Origin: Nostoc sp. UHCC 0702
GTDB lineage: Bacteria; Cyanobacteriota; Cyanobacteriia; Cyanobacteriales; Nostocaceae
Direction: 5' to 3'
DNA: 64,000 bases
NCBI GenBank assembly: GCA_017164015.1
Contig: CP071065.1
Coordinates: forward strand, 7,593,501 to 7,657,500
The notes under the pieces are model-generated. The model was not told the DNA's origin. It ran no database searches and saw nothing but the letters and a program-made list of their open reading frames with translations. Positions 8,810-17,107 of this stretch are shown piece by piece. Within the stretch, counting starts at the first letter, position 1. Each line of letters begins with the position of its first letter. The position numbers and the translations under genes are program-made.

Positions 8810-9035
8810 ATATCAAGTTCGGCTAATTACTTACGATATAGTCGGTTTGCTTGGTAATAGGTAATGGGTAATGGGTAATGGGTAATAGGTAATGGGTAAT
8901 GGGTAATGGGTAATGGGTAATGGGTAATGGGTAATGGGTAATGGGTAATGGGTAATAGGTAATACTCAAAACCAATTACCAATTCCCAATTACCGACCTC
9001 CACAGATATCATAAGTGTTTAAACGAACATGATAT
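8810..9035. mobile_element. MITE family B with long internal heptad array (226 bp)
   Basis: The ends ATATCAAGTTCG and CGAACATGATAT are imperfect inverted repeats related to those of family A. Inside, about fourteen to fifteen GGTAATG/GGTAATA heptads run from about 8858 to 8962. Both flanks (GATATAGTCGGTTTGCTTGGTAAT and ACCGACCTCCACAGATATC parts) recur in inverted orientation at 21461-21623, with a shorter array. Confidence 0.8.
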
Positions 9036-9036
9036 A

Positions 9037-9214
9037 AGAGCATGTTTGTGAAGTCTAATTTATTACTTACCTAAGCGACTGGAAGTCACGACTACACATA
9101 CAAAATCTGCCTACACAGGTTAGGAAACCTTTGATTTTGCATTAGTCCACGGAGGTGGACTTTGTTTGTGTAGTAGCGAATTCTATTCATCCAATACTTT
9201 TAAAACATCCTCTG
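9037..9214. mobile_element. MITE family C, degenerate copy
   Basis: It shares AAGTCTAATTT, AGCGACT-GAAGTC, TACACATACAAAA-type and GTAGTAGC segments with the better copy at 14814-14993. The terminal repeats (left AGAGCATGTTTG, right AAAACATCCTCTG) are partly decayed. An inner stem pairs GTCCACGGAGGTGGAC. Confidence 0.7.
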
Positions 9215-9218
9215 AAAA

Positions 9219-10130
9219 CTATTTTTTAGACAGCCGAGTCATCTCAAATAATTGTTGAGCATTGTTCCCTAAAAAAGCATCAAAAAGTTCTTGCTTTCCA
9301 GGTTCCACTTCTACCATGTAGCGCTGGGCAATTTCATAGTAAGCATAAGTCCAAGGAATTTGAATTTCTGTACCATTGCTATCATCTATTACTGTCAGCA
9401 TCTCTGTAACTGCTTGAGTTGCCGTTTGACGCAAACCACAGTTTACATTACCTTCTATTTCAGCTTTCATCGGCACACCCAAATTAGCTAAACCACGAGC
9501 AGTAGTATCTATATCTGGGTATTGTGAAGTATTCTGACGATTAACGTAGCCTGTAAAGTGGTTAACAGCGTAACCGTGTAAGAGAACCCAAGCACCATAT
9601 TGAGTAACTTTGTTCACCTCTTCCACAACAGAACGCAAGGGAGGTTGCCAAGGACGAGAAAAGATTTTTTTGATATCGCCAAAATTTAGCTTAGCTAAAA
9701 ATACCTCTGGTCTAAACTTAATTAAATTAGCATTTGCTATTGTTTGATAGATGAGTTTTATCGTATCCGCTGGTAATTCATCCACAATTAATTCACTGAT
9801 AAACAGTTTGGGTAAATCGAATTCCTCTTGTTGTGGATGGCGATAGTGACGGGCATATAGATGAGTTTCTGGAAACAAATACTCCCCAGTTGCTTCATAA
9901 CCAAAAAATTTGACAACTGGTTCAAGATAATCAATACCTAAATTAATTTCACCCTGTGGACTATCAGCTGTTATACGCAAAGACCGAAAAGCAATATGGT
10001 CATTAGCAACAGTCCCACCCGCAGCAGTAATCATTTGCTGATAGGTACGGGCATAACCGACTCTGGCACTATATTCTTGCCAAAGTAAATCCCAAAAATA
10101 ACCGACAGATTCAAAAGACATAAATATCAA
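9219..10130 (-). CDS. DUF1338 family protein, 2-oxoadipate dioxygenase/decarboxylase-like
   Basis: 303 residues matching DUF1338, whose studied member HglS converts 2-oxoadipate to D-2-hydroxyglutarate with iron and oxygen. The family metal-site region is visible: NDHIAFRS near residue 42 and a second His segment, HGYAVNHFTGY, near residue 185. It is shorter than HglS itself and resembles the short cyanobacterial/plant type. A likely start is the second Met (MSFESV). It lies 115 bases downstream of an aminotransferase gene on the same strand, consistent with transamination of 2-aminoadipate followed by oxoadipate decarboxylation. The substrate is inferred from family and context. Confidence 0.75.
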   Translation of the reverse strand: MIFMSFESVGYFWDLLWQEYSARVGYARTYQQMITAAGGTVANDHIAFRSLRITADSPQGEINLGIDYLEPVVKFFGYEATGEYLFPETHLYARHYRHPQQEEFDLPKLFISELIVDELPADTIKLIYQTIANANLIKFRPEVFLAKLNFGDIKKIFSRPWQPPLRSVVEEVNKVTQYGAWVLLHGYAVNHFTGYVNRQNTSQYPDIDTTARGLANLGVPMKAEIEGNVNCGLRQTATQAVTEMLTVIDDSNGTEIQIPWTYAYYEIAQRYMVEVEPGKQELFDAFLGNNAQQLFEMTRLSKK

Positions 10131-10245
10131 ACCTTAATTTTTGATTTTTACGCAAAGACACAAAGCAACCTCTTTGCGTCTTTGCGCGGCAGTTGCTTCA
10201 AGTCGGCAAAGCCGCCCAACGCACTGCCTTGCCTCTGCGTGAAAT

Positions 10246-11562
10246 TTAAAGCATTTTTACGACATCAGAGATAATATCTAAAGCAGTCTGAACTTGCTCA
10301 CTATTAATAACCAAAGGTGGACAAAAACGAATTGCCGCCTTACCGCAACCAAGCAATAATAGACCGCGCGAGAAAGCATCTTGGATAATACGATCGCGCA
10401 ACTTATGATCATAATTGCCTTCTTCATCCAACAAATCCACCGCCACCATCAAACCCTTACCTCTTGGTAGGGACATACGGGGAAATTTCTCATGTACCTC
10501 AGCAAGACCAAATTGTAATAATTCTCCCATACGGGCAGCGTTCGCCATCAAACCGCTTTCTAAAAGCCGCATAGTGGTAATAGCAGCAGCACAAGCCACA
10601 GGATTTCCGCCGAATGTGGTAGCGTGGGCACCAGGAGGCCAAGTCATTAACTCAGGGCGGGACAGAATAGCCCCTAAAGGCAAACCACTAGCGATACCTT
10701 TAGCGGTGGTAATAATATCAGGCATTACACCCCAATGTTCGATGGCAAACAAACGACCTGTACGTCCCATGCCGGCTTGCACTTCATCGACTACCATCAG
10801 AATGCCATAGCGATCGCATATTTCCCGAATTCTCTGCAAAAAACCGTCTTCAGGGACGATGTAACCGCCCTCTCCTTGAATTGCTTCAACTACGATCGCA
10901 GCAACTTCATGGGGTGGTAAGATGGTGGCAAATAAGTTTTTTTCTAAATAATCTAGGCTAGCGTGAGTGCCGTAGGGAATGTGAGTCACCCCAGGAACCA
11001 AAGGCCCAAAGTTAGCCCGCTGCACTGCTTTAGAACCAGTGAGGGACATTGCGCCATAGGTACGTCCGTGGAAAGCTCCTAAAAAGGCCACAATTAGCGA
11101 TCGCTTGGTGTAATATCGAGCTAGTTTAATGGCTCCTTCGTTAGACTCAGCCCCAGAATTGGTGAAAAATACCCTGGCGGGAAATTCACTTTTACCTCTA
11201 GGAAAAGGGGCGCGGATAGCTAATTGTTCCGCTAATTCTACCATCGGCTCATAATAAAAATCAGTCCCCGACATGTGTAACAGCCGCGCCGACTGTTCTT
11301 GAATTGCTCTGACAACTTCTGGGTGGGCGTGTCCGGTGGCGGTGACAGCAATACCCGCCGTCATATCGAGAAAGACATTACCATCCACATCTTCCACCAT
11401 ACAGCCTTCACCGCGAGCCACCACCAAAGGGTAGTCGCGGGTGTAAGAAGGGGAAGTGACAGCGCGATCGCGTTCTACAATTGCTTTAGCACGAGGCCCT
11501 GGTAAAGATGTAACCAAGCGAGGCGCACCAGGTAAAGGTAAGTTAATTGGGATACTTAACAT
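10246..11562 (-). CDS. Class III (acetylornithine/GABA-type) aminotransferase
   Basis: 438 residues. It shows the subgroup-II fold-type-I signature: FFTNSGAESNEGAIKLAR, AFHGRTYGAMSLTG, the aspartate-containing VVDEVQAGMGRTG, and the PLP lysine in TTAKGIASGLPLG followed by THATTFGGNPVA-like GAHATTFGGNPVA. It is longer at the N-terminus (about 50 residues) than ArgD and more like GABA/5-aminovalerate/lysine-type omega-aminotransferases. The DUF1338 gene follows on the same strand, which suggests a role in lysine or 2-aminoadipate breakdown rather than arginine synthesis. Specificity cannot be read from sequence. Confidence 0.85.
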   Translation of the reverse strand: MLSIPINLPLPGAPRLVTSLPGPRAKAIVERDRAVTSPSYTRDYPLVVARGEGCMVEDVDGNVFLDMTAGIAVTATGHAHPEVVRAIQEQSARLLHMSGTDFYYEPMVELAEQLAIRAPFPRGKSEFPARVFFTNSGAESNEGAIKLARYYTKRSLIVAFLGAFHGRTYGAMSLTGSKAVQRANFGPLVPGVTHIPYGTHASLDYLEKNLFATILPPHEVAAIVVEAIQGEGGYIVPEDGFLQRIREICDRYGILMVVDEVQAGMGRTGRLFAIEHWGVMPDIITTAKGIASGLPLGAILSRPELMTWPPGAHATTFGGNPVACAAAITTMRLLESGLMANAARMGELLQFGLAEVHEKFPRMSLPRGKGLMVAVDLLDEEGNYDHKLRDRIIQDAFSRGLLLLGCGKAAIRFCPPLVINSEQVQTALDIISDVVKML

Positions 11563-12114
11563 GTTTTTTTACATCTTTGTCAAATTATTATTGATGATTA
11601 AACTGTCATCTGCGAGTACTTACAGTAACATTTGATTCTATTTATGTAAGATTCATAGATTGACAGAAAAATCACAACTTGTACGGGTAATTTGGGAAAG
11701 CTACGACAATTTTTCATGAATCTTAAGTAAAGATTGAGCAAAAAAATTGCATCGCTTTGCTATTACTGAGTATTGAAGTTGTTCAGGGAGAAAGAGAATA
11801 CTTTTTAATTCCAGAGTTGGCGATTGATTTTGCTATTAATAGGAGGTACAGAATTTTACAGTACTGTTCGAGAACGATTTTCAATGAATTAAACTCCACC
11901 ACTCACCACTCCTCGCCCTCAATGCAAAACTCAAAAATATACAACTAACTAGGGGTGCAAGAGTATAATGCACTCTTAGGCTGGTTTGTCCCCTATAACT
12001 GGACGAGGTACTATGCCCAATTGTATATATGGTTTATCCATTGTCAAGTTAGTATCGTTCAGATATTAAGCAAGTGTAATTATTCGCAATCATCAGAAAT
12101 TTCTTTTTCCACTT
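11563..12114. other. Divergent intergenic region, no gene seen
   Basis: 552 bases separate the minus-strand aminotransferase from the plus-strand lipoprotein, so promoters for both should lie here. The sequence is AT-rich. A 63-codon frame at 11757-11948 has no recognisable features. No strong operator or terminator was found. Confidence 0.5.
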
Positions 12115-13479
12115 ATGAGCAAGCAATTTAACTCAAAAATCCGCCTCACACTAGGTATTGCTACCTTATTAACTGTTAGTTTAGCCAGTGGCTGTAACTC
12201 TCAATATAATAGTCAGACAAAAAATAAACAGCTAGCCTCACAACATCAAGCTACACAGAATTTATCCTTTACTCAGCAGGATAACTCCAACACCCCTCAA
12301 TCACAACTTTCCCTAGCTGCGACTCAACCTACTAGTATAACCACAAGTATTCAGAATTCTTTAACTGCCCAAAAAACAGCTGATGACACTATAAATAAGC
12401 AAAATACAGCGATATCTGATAAATATACGGCATCAGTACCCGTAACTTATCCAGTCATCGACGAGTGGAAAAACTATAAATATAGCATTAGTGGCAGTAA
12501 GATTTTAACTTCAGGAAAACTACCAACCACTAAGGTGAATTTTAATCAAACAGATTTATTAACTGTTCTTGTCAATACTAGACAGTATTTTCAAAACTAT
12601 TCTTCAGAAGACCCAGATGTTCAACGTAAAGGGCTGCTTGGGACTCAAGAAGTATCAGTTCAAGATATGCTCAAAACGTTGGATTTCATGATTAGTACTT
12701 TACAAGAAGATATCGCCAAACGTCGAGCGACTCGTTTACAAGACCCTAATTTCATCAACAGTAATTTTCGAGTGATCAAATGGTCTGCTTATAACCCAAG
12801 CAATCGCAAGCAAGAGAAATTACGAATTACCAAATACGCTGTGTTTACTCATCCAGGTTCTCGCAAAAAAACCTCTAAATTTAACACATCAATCTATAGT
12901 TTAAAAGATAACGCTAACACCGATAAATTTTACACCAAATATACCAAACAAGATGTTTTATCAGGTATTTATGAACCAGGTGGTAAAGAATTTGGTAAAG
13001 TTCAACCTCTAGCTTATTTAACACGGGATGGTTTAGAAGAAGCACTAATGGAGGGAACAATCCTGATTAATTTCACAGATGGTTCTAAAGCATTTTTCAA
13101 CGTAGATAGAAATAATGGCATGTCTTATATTCGCGGATTGAAAGCGACAGCACAAAAGCGTTATTGGTATTTTAGACAAGTTGATGCTATTAAAGGTTAT
13201 GGATACAAAATAGATGCAAAAATTTCTATTAAGCCAGGAGTAACTTTTGCTGGAGACGTGCTGAATATTGGATTAGGTAAAGTGATTGTACTTGAACATA
13301 CTCAAGGTGGGCGTAAACGCTTGCAAATGGGAGTGATTGCAGATACAGGTGGAGCATTTTTACCCAATCTTCATCAACTCGATTTTTTAGCAGGTATTTT
13401 TCAGAATAAAAATGATTTTGGACAAAATATTAGGCAACTGCCTGAATATGCTACAGCCTACATTTTAGTCAAAAAGTGA
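12115..13479 (+). CDS. Putative lipoprotein with MltA/3D-like domain
   Basis: 454 residues. The N-terminus is a lipoprotein signal, with LTVSLASGC placing the lipid-attached Cys at about residue 27. A long Ser/Thr/Gln-rich linker follows to about residue 115. The C-terminal half has a segment LINFTDGSKAFFNVDRNNG and an end with MGVIADTGGAF near residue 403, resembling the MltA/3D double-psi barrel whose catalytic Asp lies in such a D-T-G-G motif. If correct, it is a peptidoglycan lytic transglycosylase or a binding relative. It is monocistronic. The lipoprotein call is firm; the enzyme call is moderate. Confidence 0.65.
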   Translation: MSKQFNSKIRLTLGIATLLTVSLASGCNSQYNSQTKNKQLASQHQATQNLSFTQQDNSNTPQSQLSLAATQPTSITTSIQNSLTAQKTADDTINKQNTAISDKYTASVPVTYPVIDEWKNYKYSISGSKILTSGKLPTTKVNFNQTDLLTVLVNTRQYFQNYSSEDPDVQRKGLLGTQEVSVQDMLKTLDFMISTLQEDIAKRRATRLQDPNFINSNFRVIKWSAYNPSNRKQEKLRITKYAVFTHPGSRKKTSKFNTSIYSLKDNANTDKFYTKYTKQDVLSGIYEPGGKEFGKVQPLAYLTRDGLEEALMEGTILINFTDGSKAFFNVDRNNGMSYIRGLKATAQKRYWYFRQVDAIKGYGYKIDAKISIKPGVTFAGDVLNIGLGKVIVLEHTQGGRKRLQMGVIADTGGAFLPNLHQLDFLAGIFQNKNDFGQNIRQLPEYATAYILVKK

Positions 13480-13564
13480 AAAGCTTAAAAAGCCATTTTT
13501 CAAAACTTTTATGCCTTTGTGCAGTTTGGGTTATATTTGGGCTTAATTTTCGTCTAAGTCCCGT

Positions 13565-13734
13565 AGGGCTTACGCACACTCTACCAATTCTTCTCTTCGA
13601 GACGCTTCGCGAAGGCGTTCTTGGCGTCTTGGTGAGTCCACTTGCCGTCTTGGCGCCTTGCGTCGATGGCAAAGTGGCGAACCCGAAGGGCGGTTCGATA
13701 AATTAAGCTTTTTGGTAATTTTTGCGTAAGTCCT
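13565..13734. mobile_element. MITE family E (170 bp)
   Basis: AGGGCTTACGCA and TGCGTAAGTCCT are inverted over 11 of 12 bases. The interior includes palindromic GACGCTTCGCGAAGGCGTC-like DNA common in cyanobacterial intergenic regions. The second copy is at 36597-36739. Confidence 0.7.
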
Positions 13735-13821
13735 GTCCCGTTAGGCAAACAAGCACCTGGGTATAAAACTGCTCAGAAGGCTCTCAATCGTTTTATTGCT
13801 GAACTAATCGGTTCAGTTTAG

Positions 13822-13908
13822 CTGTTTGGGGAATTCGCCAACGGTATCCATATCTCGGCTCAACAAGGGGTTGAGCAACTAATCAATCCTTATCTTGCTT
13901 TTTTCTGA
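13822..13908 (+). pseudogene. Possible C-terminal transposase remnant
   Basis: A 28-codon frame ending in TGA reads LFGEFANGIHISAQQG and ends INPYLAFF. The F-x-N-G-I-H part loosely recalls the C-terminal end of DDE transposases. Immediately after it comes TTTTTCAGCAAGCCC, which looks like an IS terminus. A preceding frame (GKQAPGYKTAQKALNRF, about 13743-13820) ends in TAG. The evidence is weak. Confidence 0.25.
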
Positions 13909-14149
13909 CTTTTTCAGCAAGCCCTACATCGGTTGAAAGCTTAGGAAGGAAAGGGTTATGGCGTTTAAGGGTGGTTTTTTTGGCAAAAAAAATACCTGTA
14001 ACTCGAAAAATTCACAAATTCAAGTTGGGAAACGTCTCAATATTGAGTAAAAAACACTTGGCTATGAAACCAAAGTATTTTTTTTACAAAGGTAAAGCTC
14101 AACTACTGTTTAATCAGTAACTCGTTCAAAGTTCAAGGATATCAAGTCT

Positions 14150-14527
14150 ATGAAATCTCTAATGAAAACATTTCTTGGTTTTTTGTTTACAGTAATAATC
14201 GCCATTACTGGTTTTCAGAGTACTGCTAGTGCAGCACCAGCATTAAATGCGTTTGTCGGTAATTGGGTAGCAGCAGTAAACCCAGGTACAACTGTCGTAA
14301 CCATCACAGAAGTCAACAACATTGTTACAGCAAAATACATAAATACAGACACTGGTAAGCAATTTCGAGGCCCTTTTACTGGCTTTGAGTTAGACTTGTA
14401 TACTCCGGTAATAAATCTGAATTTCAATGACTCCTTGTATCCAAACTGGAGCGAAAACACAGGAGTTCTCTCTGCTGATGGGAAGACGATTTATTGGACA
14501 TCTGGTCAACATTGGGTTAAAAAGTAG
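14150..14527 (+). CDS. Small secreted protein, function unknown
   Basis: 125 residues. A clear Sec signal peptide (KTFLGFLFTVIIAITGF, cleavage likely after A-S-A near residue 28) precedes a mature domain of about 95 residues rich in aromatic and Thr residues. The domain begins with FVGNWVAAVNPGTT and ends with YWTSGQHWVKK, suggesting a small beta-barrel that closes on itself, lipocalin- or avidin-like in outline only. I recognise no named family. An 11-bp hairpin follows the stop. Upstream DNA contains repeat debris. Confidence 0.65.
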   Translation: MKSLMKTFLGFLFTVIIAITGFQSTASAAPALNAFVGNWVAAVNPGTTVVTITEVNNIVTAKYINTDTGKQFRGPFTGFELDLYTPVINLNFNDSLYPNWSENTGVLSADGKTIYWTSGQHWVKK

Positions 14528-14538
14528 AAACAAAATCC

Positions 14539-14568
14539 TGCGAAAGGTTGTTTAAAAAACCTTTCGCA
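14539..14568 (+). terminator. Hairpin after the small secreted protein gene
   Basis: TGCGAAAGGTT / AACCTTTCGCA forms an 11-bp stem with an 8-base loop, 12 bases after the stop codon. It lacks a T-run, so it is a weak terminator or an mRNA-end stabiliser. Confidence 0.5.
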
Positions 14569-14575
14569 CTCGTTC

Positions 14576-14704
14576 TAAGTAGGTAGGCACGATTAAACCG
14601 AACTATATAAAGTTATGTAAAGCACTATAAACGCTTTAAAAAATAAGCTTTTAAGCGATTTACATTTATTAATCTAGTTGTGTTTTTTAACGCCCACCTA
14701 CTTA
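14576..14704. mobile_element. MITE-like element, family F (129 bp)
   Basis: TAAGTAGGTAGGC (left) and GCCCACCTACTTA (right) are inverted over 12 of 13 bases. The AT-rich interior includes an imperfect AAACGCTTTAAA/TTTTAAGCGATTT stem. No coding capacity. Confidence 0.65.
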
Positions 14705-14813
14705 CTTTAGTAAGCTATAGCAGGAGGCAGGAGGTAAAACATTACTGTACCTAACATTCACGCTCTTCATATGTCCTAATCTATGTGACTACAGCTATAC
14801 GTCTAGAATTCTT

Positions 14814-14993
14814 TTAGAGGATGTCTCTTAAGTCTAATTTAATACTGCCCCTAGCGACTAGAAGTCGCGGCTATACATACAAAACCCGCCTACGCGGGTT
14901 GAAAAAGCTTGATTTTCGGTTAGTCCGCGCAGGCGGACTTAGCTTGTGTAGTAGCACATTATATTCAACCAATACTTAAGAGACATCCTCTAA
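14814..14993. mobile_element. MITE family C, well-preserved copy (180 bp)
   Basis: 19-bp perfect terminal inverted repeats, TTAGAGGATGTCTCTTAAG at 14814-14832 and its complement at 14975-14993. An inner stem is formed around CCGCCTACGCGG and CCGCGCAGGCGG. A decayed relative is at 9037-9214. The remaining DNA up to 15267 contains a CCCACGG/CCGTGGG stem and no gene. Confidence 0.85.
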
Positions 14994-15267
14994 GCTCGAA
15001 TTTATCCAAAATTAAGAACTCGGTTTTCTTTATCCGGCAAAAACTCTGGCTTTTTAGCAAATACTTTTTCCACGTCACAGATTATCGATGAAGTTAAAAA
15101 AGTAAAACTACCGTCCCACAGAGGTTTCAGCGATAGCGATCGCGTTGCCAAAAAAATGGATAAAGTGGAGCTTAGAGGGGTAGGGTTAGGGCAACAGTGC
15201 ATCCCACGGCGCGCATCCGTGGGATTGAGATAGGGGTATAGAAACAATTGCTCAAAGACTATCAGTA

Positions 15268-16764
15268 TTAACCACGATTGTCAATTTGGGCGCGTTGCAA
15301 ACTTCCGGAAAAGTCAACATAAACACTTTTCCATTCAGTAAATACATCTAAGGCTGTAGTTCCAGCTTCACGGTGTCCGTTACCGGTTTGTTTGACACCA
15401 CCAAAAGGCAAGTGTACCTCAGCACCAATGGTAGGGCCATTAATGTAGGTGATTCCTGCTTCGATATCACGCATGGCAGTAAAAGCGCGGTTAATGTCGC
15501 GGGTGTAAACTGAGGAAGAAAGACCATAATTGCTATCGTTGAGGATAGCGATCGCTTCCTCAAATGAGCTAACCTCAATTAGTGCCACCACTGGCCCAAA
15601 TATCTCTTCACGGGCAACCCGCATCTGGGGAGTGACATCATCTAAAATAGTTGGTTGAAAAAAATAACCTTCTTTTAGCGAACCAACACTTGCAATTTCC
15701 CCACCAATTAACACCTTTGCTCCTTCCTCACGGGCAATGTGCAAATATTGACTCACCCGTTGCAGTTGTCTTTCGTTAATTATCGGGCCGATATCTGTAT
15801 CAGGGTCAGTGCCAGCACCCAGGCGTAACTTACTGGTACGCTGATGCAGCATGGTAGTAAATTTTTCCTTGATGTCACGATGTAAAATCAAGCGGCTAGT
15901 TGCCGTACACCGCTGACCGGTAGTACCAAAAGCCCCCCAAACTGCCCCATCTAATGCCAGTTCCAAGTCAGCATCTTCCATCACCACTTGGGCATTTTTG
16001 CCCCCCATCTCCAGACAGACACGCTTGTGAGTGCGTCCGCAAGTCGCACCCACAAAAGCACCCGTTTCTGAAGAACCGGTAAAAGACACCAAATCAACAT
16101 CAGGATGTTCAACCAAGGCTTTACCCACCTCTTCACCCACACCATGCACCAAGTTAATTACTCCTGGTGGTAAACCTGCGGCTGCAAAAATCTCAATTAA
16201 TTTAGTTGCACAAGCTGGAGTATCTTCAGCGGGTTTGAGAATCACAGTATTACCACAAACCAAAGCCGGCATAGCTTTCCAGCAAGGAATTGCCACTGGG
16301 AAATTCCACGGTGTAATTAAAGCACAGACTCCTATGGGCGTCCGTACCGTCATGGCAAATTTATTCGGCATTTCCGAAGGTGTAGTTTGCCCGAATAGTC
16401 GCCGCCCTTCACCAGCACTGTAAAAAGCGCAGTCAATACCTTCTTGCACATCTCCCCTGGCTTCTGTCAGGGGCTTACCCATTTCCCGACTAATTAATTG
16501 GGCAAGTTCTTCTTTATGCTGGAGTAATAATTCACCAACGCGAAATACATATTCTGCCCTAGCTGGTGCAGGAACTTTTCGCCAACTGTGATAAGCTTTG
16601 CGGGCTGCGGCTACTGCTGTATCTACATCATCAGCTTGGGAACGCGGGAAGGTAGCAACGATTTCATCTATCAAAGCAGGGTTGTGGCTTTCTAGGATAT
16701 TTCCCGTTGCAGCACTCAACCATTGACCATCGATGTAATTGCGGCAAGTTAGTGTAGTTGTCAT
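15268..16764 (-). CDS. NAD(P)-dependent aldehyde dehydrogenase family protein
   Basis: 498 residues from the ATG at 16764 (an upstream TTG at 16785 is less likely). It has the ITPWNFPVA cofactor segment, FTGSSETGA glycine motif, the general-base Glu in CLEMGGKNAQ and the catalytic Cys in FGTTGQRCTATSR. The C-terminal EVHLPFGGVKQTGNGHREAG matches an uncharacterised ALDH branch rather than BADH or GabD. It oxidises an aldehyde to an acid; the substrate is unknown. It lies 4 kb from the aminotransferase/DUF1338 pair on the same strand but is separated by plus-strand genes, so any shared pathway is only an inference. Confidence 0.85.
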   Translation of the reverse strand: MTTTLTCRNYIDGQWLSAATGNILESHNPALIDEIVATFPRSQADDVDTAVAAARKAYHSWRKVPAPARAEYVFRVGELLLQHKEELAQLISREMGKPLTEARGDVQEGIDCAFYSAGEGRRLFGQTTPSEMPNKFAMTVRTPIGVCALITPWNFPVAIPCWKAMPALVCGNTVILKPAEDTPACATKLIEIFAAAGLPPGVINLVHGVGEEVGKALVEHPDVDLVSFTGSSETGAFVGATCGRTHKRVCLEMGGKNAQVVMEDADLELALDGAVWGAFGTTGQRCTATSRLILHRDIKEKFTTMLHQRTSKLRLGAGTDPDTDIGPIINERQLQRVSQYLHIAREEGAKVLIGGEIASVGSLKEGYFFQPTILDDVTPQMRVAREEIFGPVVALIEVSSFEEAIAILNDSNYGLSSSVYTRDINRAFTAMRDIEAGITYINGPTIGAEVHLPFGGVKQTGNGHREAGTTALDVFTEWKSVYVDFSGSLQRAQIDNRG

Positions 16765-17107
16765 AACCAAATTCCAATTCCTCAAAGGTATGAATGCACA
16801 ACTACTACTACCCCACCAAGCAAAACTCTAAATAGGTATTCAGTAAATCGTACACTCACCTAGTGGGGTGCATTGTAGCGTAATCTCAATCAGACCTGCC
16901 ACAAATTGAGATGGGGGGATGGGGGGATGGGGAGATGAGGGGGATGGGGTGCAGGGGGGATGGGGAGATGAGGGGGATGAGGAGATAAAGGAGATAACTC
17001 CAAACTTCTAACTTCTAACTCCAAACTTCTAACTCCAAACTCCTAACTCCAAACTCCAAACTCCAAACTCCAAACTCCTAACTTCTAACTCCTAACTCCG
17101 CACTTCT
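16765..17107. repeat. Low-complexity intergenic DNA: GGGGGATG and AACTCCAAACTTCT arrays
   Basis: From 16911 to about 16995 the strand is G-rich (GGGGGGATGGGGGGATG, GGGGAGATGAGGGGGATG). From 17000 to about 17098 it consists of heptad units CTAACTC/CAAACTC/CTAACTT. The arrays end almost at the stop codon of the cyclase gene. No gene lies here. Confidence 0.85.

Larger units (their letters stand above)
8577..9218. other. Intergenic region filled by three abutting miniature elements
   Basis: The EF-G stop is followed by a GATGACAGATGGCTGTCATC-type palindrome and an ATCTTGCACC motif. Three terminal-inverted-repeat elements then occupy 8660-9214 almost without spacer, ending five bases before the stop codon of the minus-strand DUF1338 gene. 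No gene is seen here. Confidence 0.8.
13480..14149. other. Intergenic region with MITE and decayed transposase DNA
   Basis: It contains a family E element (13565-13734), short reading frames reminiscent of the end of a transposase (about 13742-13908), and an end-like motif TTTTTCAGCAAGCCC (13910-13924). The remainder before the small secreted protein is AT-rich, with no gene seen. Confidence 0.55.

Noticed and set aside
8827..9012. Minus-strand frame rich in I-T-H-Y-P-L-P
   Set aside because: Translation of the heptad array within MITE family B.
11757..11948. 63-codon frame upstream of the lipoprotein gene
   Set aside because: Non-ATG start and composition like random AT-rich DNA; lies in a probable promoter region.
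15002..15247. 81-codon minus-strand frame downstream of the aldehyde dehydrogenase
   Set aside because: Starts in repeat-like DNA, no conserved features, and adjoins MITE family C.
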